From: Oehlia diaphana
Lineage: Eukaryota > Glomeromycota > Glomeromycetes > Glomerales > Glomeraceae
NCBI GenBank assembly: GCA_003833135.1
Contig: QZLH01000498.1
Coordinates: 68,478-82,754, forward strand
Length of the DNA: 14,277 nucleotides
Reading direction: 5' to 3'
Shown one piece after another: positions 7,601 through 14,277 of this stretch; the first letter of the stretch is position 1, and each line of letters begins with the position of its first letter. Below the pieces are notes generated by a model. That model saw only the letters and a program-made list of their open reading frames with translations, made no database searches and was not told the origin of the DNA. A program made the position numbers and the translations under genes.

Positions 7601-10216
7601 GAATATTTGACAAATTATTTTCTTATCATTTGGCGAAATATTGCTCAACCTTTTTGCCAAAGTAATGTGAACTTCTCTAGCAAAATTAGGATCACGCTCC
7701 AAATCAGGCTTTTCAACAATAAATCTTGCCCAATTAACCAAAGATAGTTCTTTCCATTTAAACCATGTTTCAAGATCTTTATTATTAGTGAAATTTTTGG
7801 ATATATTATATGGCAATACATCAGTTGGAATATCCATATTTGATGGAACTATGTCTGGATTCAAAAAATAATGAATAGTATTTAAAGGTTGAGAATTATT
7901 GCCAATACGTGCAAGTTGCATAAACTGTTTAACGTCCAATGAATCAACATTATTCCCTTTTGATCTATAAGAAATCCACCATTTCAAAAGATCGACAATT
8001 TCCTCTTCGGAGAGAGATCGGCTTTTCAATTCAAACAGAACATCTTTAATGGATAAATCTTTTATAAGTTTCAATGAATCCTTTGCTTTCATGAAAAATT
8101 TCTTACATCGATCATACATAAGTTTTGGAACAAGTGGAACAGTTTTTATAAACCGTTCCATTTCCGGATTAGGAATACGAACGTCAGTTATTGGTAGAAC
8201 ACCATTTGTTGAATAAATTGATATAATTTTTTTTGAACATTTGAAAAATTGTGATTCTAATATTCTACTAACTTCCGCATTTGGTGTACTCTCTCTAAAT
8301 GTAAAATGTGTCAAAGCATGTTCTGCTTGATTTTCAAGCCATTGAAGAAAAGTTTTAATAACCTGTTCTTCAGTATTAGTAATAGATACATTAATCATAT
8401 CATTAGTAAGTTGTGTTATAGAAGACATCTCACGATCATATAAAACTCTGCATAATGTGCCAGCTAAACTTAACAATTCGCTGTTATAAATAGACAAAGT
8501 TTTATCCACCAAATCAATTGATTCCCTCTCCACCTAAATAAATAATATAAGTTAATTAAGACATTAACGATCAAAAAATAAAAATATTAAAGTACATACA
8601 GTAGGAATTACGCGAGCTGCTAAATGAATACAACATCCAGTAGTCTGATGAGTTGGAAATCCAATATATATTCTTCCTTGATTTGGAAATGGATGTAAAT
8701 CTTCAAATATTGAAGAAATTATATTTTCATGATTCACAGATGACATATGTTCATCATATCCAGTATAAATTACTTGAATTGTCGTTTTACTTGGTGGTTT
8801 CTTTTTAGTGCTTCGTTCCATTTCATTAGAAAACGCATTGCTAACTTTAACATCCAAATTTCCACTAACAATTTTAAGAGATACAAATACTTCTTCCATT
8901 TCAAAATTAGTGATCGGTAAAGAACGCCAGTTATTCATATTTTCTGGAATAATTAATTTCCTAACGGTTAGTTGGACATCCTTGACGTCTATTGATGTGA
9001 GATGAAACATCTTTTGTGGAGAATATGTGTCAAACTCGGATGATATGCCCATCGATACCGAATTTTGTATTGTCTTTGATAGTTCTATTACTGGTATATT
9101 ATTAAAATACACTGTTACTTCATTAAGATTCCCGGTAAATCCCTATTATTTTTTAAATATTAGTATGACGCGCTTCGTGCTTTTAAAACTTTTCAAAAAT
9201 ATCAAAATAAAAGCTTACTAATGAATTGGCTAAAAATCGTGCAAGTTCATCGATTTCTGGAAACTGATTAAACACATCGAAGCGTTAAACAAATGATAAG
9301 TGATAATATGATGATTAAATATATACCTCTTCAGTCTTCTCTCTCATATCCAATAAAAATGTCGTCCAAACTTTATCATCATTATTAATTCGTGCTTGTT
9401 TTGTTAATAATTGATTTCCACGCCAATAAAAAGTCATTCCTTGTTTACCAGAAGTAACACTATCAATATGAAACTTTGAATTAACATTGATTTTAATAAA
9501 AAATCCATTATAATAATTAATTACTTACAATGGTTCTTCACAAATTGAAAACAATGAATAAAAACCCACACCAAAAGCTCCTATCTATTAAATCATCGTG
9601 AAAAAAGTTTTTTTTATATTATTTTAAAAAAAATCAGTTAACAAAAAAAAAATGATAATATATACATACTTTTTGTTCATCAGGGTTCCCTTCGGCAATT
9701 TTCCTTAATCGATCCCAATCTTCAGATCTAAAAATAAATCCATTATTTTTATATTTTATTCTAGCAATTTTGTCCTTTAACTTTATATCCTTTTCTGGAT
9801 TTGCGCTTTCATAAAATATTTGAACTTTTGTTGATTTCGCATCATCTTTATTAAACAAAAAATAAAAGATAAATTAGTTACATTATAAAATCAAAAAATT
9901 ATTCTTTTTTTCTAAAAGAATTTTTTAAATTTTTTTACCAGAATTTTGCATCAATTCCCGAAATATTACAAATTTGGCAGAGTATCTAAAAATATTGAAG
10001 GGATTAAGTTTAAGAAACACAAAATCATAAAGCTTTTAAAAAAAAAGCCTACCGAGCCAAAATCTTATCAATCAAGTGTCTTTGATTAACCTCGACCCAT
10101 TGTTCTCCACTTGCATTCTTAAGTACTTGATTTCTTAAATCATCCTCGTCAATTTTTGATGATGATGATGATGATGATGATAAGAATCGGGAAATGGAAA
10201 TTATTTTGTTTGCCAT
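4607..10216 (-). CDS. Sacsin/DUF3684-type GHKL ATPase with HExxH C-terminus
   Basis: A complete 14-exon gene, read from the high coordinate down: 10216-10053, 9985-9939, 9845-9670, 9584-9529, 9459-9327, 9263-9219, 9142-8600, 8533-7448, 7373-7097, 7020-6489, 6399-5988, 5887-5209, 5128-4761 and 4678-4607. All 13 introns (63-100 nt) are GT-AG, and the phases join to 1529 residues. A serine run (13-20) precedes the GHKL nucleotide-binding domain: FRELMQNSDDA (63-73, with E65, N69, D72) is the N box, KNNGFIFRSEDW (103-114) takes the place of the DxGxG box, and IGAFGVGFYS (130-139) is the glycine box. GRIYIGFPTHQTTGCC (363-378) and VERESIDLVD are signature stretches I associate with fungal DUF3684 proteins. 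A long helical body and a polar linker (about 1300-1380) follow. Near the end, CHELAHNFIQSH gives HExxH with ligands H1491, H1495 and H1501, then SEHE. By analogy with sacsin it is probably a chaperone-like ATPase; substrate and location are unknown, and protease activity is inference. Confidence 0.92.
10158..10181. repeat. (GAT)8 microsatellite inside exon 1
   Basis: Eight GAT units on the plus strand encode the eight consecutive serines (residues 13-20) of the ATPase, all with the same TCA codon. A uniform codon run points to slippage, so length is likely to vary between strains without breaking the frame. It lies before the conserved ATPase domain. Confidence 0.9.
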
Positions 10217-10296
10217 TATAAAAGCTCTTAGGGTAGTAATGAATTCTTTAATGTTTTGTTCAATAATGATTTTAGCCCTCCTTTATTATTTTTGTT

Positions 10297-10303
10297 TTTT
10301 ATA
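10297..10303 (-). promoter_or_regulatory. Possible TATA element of the ATPase gene
   Basis: TATAAAA on the minus strand lies about 85 bases upstream of the chosen ATG (10216-10214). No stop-free extension or earlier in-frame ATG makes a better start: the next in-frame triplets upstream are AT-rich leader. It is only a candidate, as the spacer is AT-rich throughout. Confidence 0.3.
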
Positions 10304-10808
10304 AATAATAAATACCATTTTATTGCAGTTTAATCTTTTTTCGGTATTATCTTAATTTCCTCCATATAGAAATATACGGATTAAAAATTCCGCTTATGTG
10401 ATGAATTTTTAATGGTTAGAACAAATAAACAATGAGTTTCTAATATCTGCGACATTCAAGTACATTTTATTATAATAAATTTGGAATTCATTCAAATTAC
10501 AAAAAAAAAATATTTTGTTAATAAAGAACCTTTTTAAGGTTGCAAAAAAAAAAGACACGGATTCTAAATATGAGAGAGATCTACGGTTACCCGATCGGCG
10601 AAATTTATTCAATCATTTCATCTACCCAATTTTTCTTTCAGTGATTACTAAATTAAATCGATGTGAAATGGCGTTAATTATATTTCTGGTTGTAAGACTT
10701 GAAAACCCCCAATATTTTTTTTTTTTTAGTAAGTTAAACAAAAACAATAATGTAATAAAAAAACAAAAGTTTGTGAAATAGAGAAATGATAATTATCGCT
10801 ATACTTAC

Positions 10809-10870
10809 ATCCTCAATTCCGATTATTCCATTGTTATCATCCGGGTTTTCCCGATCTTTGCATAGGAAAT
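10809..10870 (-). other. Exon-like fragment ending in GTAAGT donor
   Basis: On the minus strand an acceptor-like CTCGTTAG (10878-10871) is followed by 62 bases and then GTAAGTAT. In one frame it reads FLCKDRENPDDNNGIIGIED, with mixed codon use that looks more protein-like than the surrounding DNA. No continuation works. The next acceptor (GGGTAG, about 10623) runs into stops in all frames within a few codons, and the upstream candidate exon (11661-11602) ends in the wrong phase for this frame. It may be a decayed gene, a 5' leader exon or chance. Confidence 0.25.
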
Positions 10871-10900
10871 CTAACGAGGTTCACACTTGACCAGTCGTAG

Positions 10901-11442
10901 CTAGGGAAGGGATGGCAAAAAAACATGTTTAAAATCAATTTTGGCGTTTTAAAACATGTTTTAAACGTGTTTTAAAACATTAAGCACTTTACTAGCCTTT
11001 ACGACGTAATACATATTTGCAACAAAAAATTTAAGCACTCCTAATAGCCAGACTGACCTTGTTGGGAATATAGCTTAGTGATACTAGTGATTCGTTAAAT
11101 AAAATGTGCGCTAACTCTTAAAAAAAAAAAATTATATAATATATTAATTTTAAATCTTTTAATCGATCAATTAAATCAATAACTAATGTCATTTCCACAA
11201 TAATTACACACTTTTGACGAGGTGTCTTTCGTAACTTTTCAAAGTGCTTACGGACGTCTTCCGATGATGGTCTTCCACGAGAATAATTTTAAATAAAGGT
11301 TGCTTAAAAACAATTAAAACGTAATTATGCAATAATCATGCCGTTCAATGTTTTAAAACAAAAAAAAAAACGTTTTTAAAACAATAAAAAACTGATTTAA
11401 ATTGTTTTAAAACATCCTGTTTTAAATCACGTGCCATCCCTA
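10901..11442. mobile_element. Non-autonomous hAT-like element, ~540 bp
   Basis: The left end reads CTAGGGAAGGGATGGC and the right end, reversed, reads CTAGGGATGGCACG. These agree apart from a short duplicated GGGA and resemble the short GGGATGG ends common in hAT elements. Sub-terminal tracts of TTTTAAAACATGTTTTAAAAC also mirror each other. AGTCGT flanks both sides (10893-10898 and 11442-11447), the best trace of an 8-bp target duplication, though only about six bases match. Inside lies a broken BED-finger remnant on the minus strand. The element sits about 690 bases upstream of the start of the ATPase gene. Confidence 0.65.
11170..11288 (-). pseudogene. Broken BED-finger N-terminus of a hAT transposase
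   Basis: On the minus strand the frame reads SRGRPSSEDVRKHFEKLRK then TPRQK. After a one-base frame change it continues CNYCGNDISY and meets a stop. RGRPS, an HF pair and a CxxC with a following G fit the start of a BED zinc finger, where the histidine pair would come next. There is no ATG, a stop lies just upstream, and the rest of the transposase is missing. This is an internally deleted hAT derivative, in keeping with the inverted ends around it. Confidence 0.55.
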
Positions 11443-11601
11443 GTCGTGCGTCTTAAAATACTATCATACCAAATAGTAAAAACTTTAAAATTAAAAGACA
11501 AATAAACCATTTTTTTGTCAAAAATTTAAGATTATAAGAATTTAAAATGCATGTTATGAATGATAAAAGTAAGAGATGATGTTAGACAAATCTTTACTTA
11601 C

Positions 11602-11661
11602 TTTTGACGATAAAGGAATGTCCATTTTTAACTTTTTATTATCCACTCGAGTATTTATCAT
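11602..11661 (-). other. Possible first exon ending in GTAAGT donor
   Basis: An ATG at 11661-11659 opens 20 codons, MINTRVDNKKLKMDIPLSSK, followed at once by GTAAGTAAAG, a textbook donor. It lies just inside the right inverted-repeat arm. Spliced to the fragment at 10870-10809 it would be read in a frame that stops after 15 codons, and the hAT-like element would sit in the intron between. I cannot show it belongs to a live gene. Confidence 0.2.
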
Positions 11662-11697
11662 GACATTATTTTGTAAAAACTCAAAAATTATTAATAT

Positions 11698-11826
11698 TTA
11701 TCCCTTGATCGGTACCATTTACACGATTATGCAAATGTAGTTATACCTACTGGGTAACAAATTTTATATGTATTTATTTATCCGTTTCTAGGAAATTTTG
11801 TGGTAAAAATTAACTATTGATTATAC
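11698..11826 (-). repeat. Right arm of the 11.8-kb inverted repeat pair
   Basis: Reverse complement of 1-129 with four mismatches. Outside it the sequence continues TATAATGGACTG; inside it passes into TTAATAATTTTTGAG with no further match to the left arm. The two arms have diverged about equally little, so they arose from one source recently relative to the decay of the hAT and MITE debris between them. Confidence 0.9.
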
Positions 11827-13139
11827 TATAATGGACTGATTTGAAAATCTGAGTAATTTGCATTTTCCAAATTTGAAAAACTCTCTTTTAATTTATTTGT
11901 AATCTCAATATTATTTTTCAAGTGTAATAGTAATAGTTCCGAAGCTTTTTAAAATTTAATTATTTTAAATAAAGACCTTTTAAAATGAAAAAAAAAACCA
12001 AGCGAATGAAAAATAAGATTCAATAATAAAATATACTATATTATACTCTATAAAACATTTACTATTGTGTAAATGGCAGGGGATAAGTAATACTTATTAA
12101 CGTGTAATTAATATGAAATTGAAGGATAAACACTATGATAAGATCGTAAAATATTCGCAACATAATTGTACTGTATTAGCGATAGCTGTGATACAGTACT
12201 TAGACATGAATCATATTATACATAACATTATCCTTAAACCAGTACAGTATATTATATTCGCATAATCTCAATCACTAGTCGTATTTTTAAGGATTACATA
12301 TAATGATTATAACCATAAACATTTCTATATGAAATCATTATAATGTTATTTATTAACAATATCGTGAAAAAAATTTTTGTCGTTTTGTAAGTGCAGCTTA
12401 ATTCTAACAATATTTCGATAAGAAATATAAAAAAGTTCAAATTATTATTAACACGGATAATTCCCAAGCTCTTCAAGCGACTTAAAAATTTTAATATCAA
12501 AACATTGCGCAACAACCAAAAATTTTTACAATTACTCCGGCTGCCTTAGTTCCTAATTTTTATTAAGATTTAGGGAACCCAACTTAATAACTAACAATCT
12601 CTCAATTTCACTAAATTTATAATAAAGACCCGACCAATGGTTTGGTTGAATAAAGATGAAATAATTTAGTGAGAAATTTAGAAACCAATTATTACAATTT
12701 CATTTTAGTTATTCAAACATTTCAAATTTTCAAAGTTTTTATATAAATTATGTATTGTAAAACTCATTTTTTTAACACATAAATGTATTAGCATTAAATT
12801 TAATGGTACCGTAGGTACTGTACAAATATATACAACAGTTATTTTTTGTTAAGATTAAAGAAAAATCTACAGTTGGAGAGTTTATAAAATCTGAAAAATC
12901 CTGAGAATCTTTCAGGAAAAGGAAATGTAAGTATATAGCATTTTTTATCTTTGCATTCAATTTTAACATTTCTAATTAATAGATTTCGTTTACAATTTAA
13001 TGAATTTCATAAACATCATAAACATCCAATTAGACCAGATTTATTAGAAATTAATTCTAGTGAGATGATATAAAAAAAAATCCCAGGGATGGGACTTTTT
13101 GTTGTAATAAAAACAAATTTATTTTATAATAAATTACAA
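11827..13139. other. Gene-free AT-rich stretch with two hairpins
   Basis: No convincing gene lies here. Short frames on the minus strand (12294-12515 and 12772-12969) lack recognisable domains and have random-looking composition. GTACTGTAT at 12168-12176 faces ATACAGTAC at 12191-12199, with a further AGTACAGTAT near 12242. At 12606-12676 CACTAAATT faces AATTTAGTG, with ACCAATGGTTTGGT nested in the middle. These look like remnants of small palindromic repeats. Confidence 0.4.
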
Positions 13140-13179
13140 ATTTGCGATTTGTTGTCACAGGTCAAAATATAAAAAATCG

Positions 13180-13211
13180 GTCACCAATCGGTCATATGAC
13201 CGATTGGTGAC
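13180..13211. repeat. Perfect 32-bp palindrome centred on CATATG
   Basis: The half-site GTCACCAATCGGTCAT is followed exactly by its own reverse complement, with no spacer. A decayed copy with a few mismatches sits at 13300-13331, again centred on GTCATATGAC. Each half-site contains a CCAAT/ATTGG box. It belongs to the ATTGGTGAC-rich array that extends to about 13720. Confidence 0.95.
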
Positions 13212-13317
13212 TAATTGGAAGCTGATTGGTTACCTATTAGTGACTGATTCTTTCAATCTATTACCTATCGGTCATCAATCAGGCATAAATCGCCAATCAA
13301 TCACCAATTGGTCATAT

Positions 13318-13708
13318 GACTGATTGGTGGCTGATTGATTGCCGATTTGTTTACAATATTTGATTTACGTATTAAAGTAAAAAAATTAGCATTATAGTCT
13401 TGTAAAGCAAGTCAAATTATATTTAATCTGAGCTTTTGAATTTGTTCTGATAAATATATTAAGTTTATTATTGACAATCAGTCACCAATTGGTCACCAAT
13501 TTGACATAGCCGATTGGTGACTGATTGGTTACTGATTGGTTTACAATATCTGATTTTTATATTAAAGTCAAAAAATTAGCATTATAGCCTTGTAAAGCAA
13601 GTCAAGTTATACTTAATTTGAGCTTTTGAGTTTATTCTGATAAATATATTAAGTTTATTATTAACAATCAGTTACCAATCGGTCACCAATCTGACATAGC
13701 CAATTGGT
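13318..13708 (+). repeat. Two tandem copies of a ~195-bp unit
   Basis: Copy one spans about 13318-13518 and copy two about 13519-13708. Both run GACTGATTGG, TTTACAATAT, AAAAAATTAGCATTATAG, TTGTAAAGCAAGTCAA, GAGCTTTTGA, AAATATATTAAGTTTATTAT, CAATCAGT, and then GACATAGCC. They differ at about one base in ten, mostly transitions, plus a length difference near the start. A third copy begins at 13709 and breaks off after GACTGAT. Confidence 0.85.
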
Positions 13709-13733
13709 GACTGATAAAGCTCCAAACAGGTCG

Positions 13734-13870
13734 GTTTAGTGCAGTTTTAGTAAGGAACCGAATCTGAACTTAAAATCTCATCCGATTCTGATTCGGTTTT
13801 CTGATTTAGACCCGAACTAGAACTGGAACCAAATTTTTAATCTAAGCCGAACTGATATCATCGGTTCGGT
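13734..13870. repeat. Degenerate AACCGAA/TTCGGTT-rich repeat
   Basis: Short CCGAA and TTCGG motifs recur in both orientations. For example, AACCGAATC at 13756-13764 faces GATTCGGTT at 13790-13798, and CGGTTCGGT occurs near 13862. It has no reading frame. It looks like a decayed inverted-motif repeat placed between the ATTGGTGAC array and the pyrimidine tract. Confidence 0.45.
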
Positions 13871-13889
13871 CTAATATCAATTAGATGAT

Positions 13890-14277
13890 CTAAAGATAAT
13901 CTTTTTTTTTAGTATTAGATTGGAACCTCCCTCTGCCAATTTTCTTATGGAGGCTTAGTTCTTCACGGAAAGGTTCTTTAGGCTTTTGGCTCTTCAGTTC
14001 TTCACGGTTGGCTTTTTTTATTTTGATTTTTTTTTGGTTTTTTTTTACTAACTTCGTTTGTATTCTTTCTTTTTTTAGGTTCTGATTCTTTGCATTTTTC
14101 ACAGAAAGGTGTGCGTTTCTTTTTTTTCATTTTTTGGTTATTTTTTTTTATTTCCTTTGCTAATTCCGTTCACTTTCTTTTCTTTTCCTAGATTTTCAGT
14201 TCTTGTTCTTCGTGAAAAGGCAGGTGATTGAAGTATTTTTTTTTTTTTTATTTTTTTATTTTTTTTTTATATTTCTT
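13890..14277 (-). repeat. Long purine-rich (minus strand) low-complexity tract
   Basis: The plus strand is almost all T and C with scattered G. The minus strand therefore encodes lysine-, glutamate- and asparagine-rich frames (13890-14102 and a shorter one at 14002-14130 starting MKKKKRTPFCEKCKESEP). Loose repeats of about 100-130 bases are visible: AGTTCTTCACGG near 13958 and 13996, CATTTTTCACAGAAAGGTG near 14093, and TTCTTCGTGAAAAGGCAGGTG near 14206. A stop divides the frames and no domain is visible. I treat it as a low-complexity repeat running to the window edge, although a fragment of a disordered, lysine-rich protein cannot be excluded. Confidence 0.45.

Larger units (their letters stand above)
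13140..13720. repeat. ATTGGTGAC / GTCACCAAT repeat array
   Basis: More than a dozen variants of TGACTGATTGG or its complement CCAATCAGTCA occur here in both orientations. Besides the perfect palindrome, CAATCAGTCACCAAT at 13475-13489 faces ATTGGTGACTGATTG at 13513-13527 with identical 15-base arms. A degenerate version is at 13665-13715. There is no coding frame. The dense inverted motifs suggest a satellite or foldback-type element rather than a promoter, because no gene follows. Confidence 0.8.

Noticed and set aside
9460..9473. Alternative exon 5 start after CAAAG, adding FHIDS before VTSGKQ
   Set aside because: It puts the exon out of phase with exon 4 and gives an early stop; the acceptor at GATAG joins in frame and matches the family sequence.
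10409..10781. Overlapping short frames on both strands upstream of the ATPase gene
   Set aside because: The minus frame starts at TTG and dissolves into F/K-rich sequence; the plus frame is its antisense. Neither has a domain or workable splice junctions.
1..11826. Interpretation as a Polinton/Maverick or other giant autonomous transposon
   Set aside because: Long inverted ends alone are not enough: no DNA polymerase B, integrase, capsid or transposase frame is present between them.
12294..12969. Two 65-73 codon minus-strand frames
   Set aside because: Composition is like random AT-rich DNA, with no domains, exons or start context.
1..14277. tRNA, rRNA or CRISPR features
   Set aside because: I saw no T-loop GGTTCRA box with a cloverleaf, no rRNA-like conserved blocks, and no regular short repeat with unique spacers; the clustered palindromes are irregular and lack spacer structure.

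Overview
This is an AT-rich eukaryotic window with one intact, intron-rich gene set in a landscape of repeats. Three things point to a fungus: the 13 short GT-AG introns (63-100 nt), the very AT-rich spacers, and the family of the one large gene. The hAT/BED-like transposase debris and overall style most resemble an arbuscular mycorrhizal fungus of the Rhizophagus type. That genus-level placement is recognition by eye, not a database result. I found no prokaryotic features, tRNA, rRNA or CRISPR array.

Layout. Positions 1-129 are one arm of a near-perfect inverted repeat; its partner is at 11698-11826, so the pair encloses 11.8 kb. From 471 to 1367 lies a TA-flanked, inverted-repeat-bounded element built from hairpin-forming AT-rich tandem units and (A/G)GGTCAGATC-like motifs. 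A 159-bp MITE-like element (1519-1677) abuts and supplies the stop codon of a minus-strand transposase-like fragment (1678-1945). From 2625 to 3090 a unit of about 65 bp recurs in both orientations. Positions 3215-3445 are a low-complexity tract, and 3446-4606 is non-coding with several small palindromes.

The main gene runs on the minus strand from 10216 down to 4607. I could assemble it completely: 14 exons, 13 introns, all GT-AG and all in phase, 1529 residues. It begins with a GHKL (Hsp90-like) ATPase domain of the sacsin/DUF3684 type. It ends with a short domain carrying HExxHxxxxxH, the zinc-ligand spacing of metzincin metallopeptidases. The C-terminal 23 residues lie on a small separate exon that a single-frame ORF scan misses.

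Upstream of the gene, 10901-11442 holds a hAT-like element with short inverted ends and a broken BED-finger transposase remnant. On either side of it are two short exon-like pieces with GTAAGT donors (10809-10870, 11602-11661) that I could not join into a gene. From 11827 to 13140 I see no gene. From 13140 to 13720 is a dense array of ATTGGTGAC/GTCACCAAT repeats with a perfect 32-bp palindrome and two copies of a unit of about 195 bp. The window ends in a long pyrimidine-rich (purine-rich on the minus strand) low-complexity tract.

Only the large ATPase gene is a confident protein-coding gene. The most interesting point about it is the pairing of a chaperone-type ATPase with a putative zinc-protease-like C-terminus in one polypeptide.
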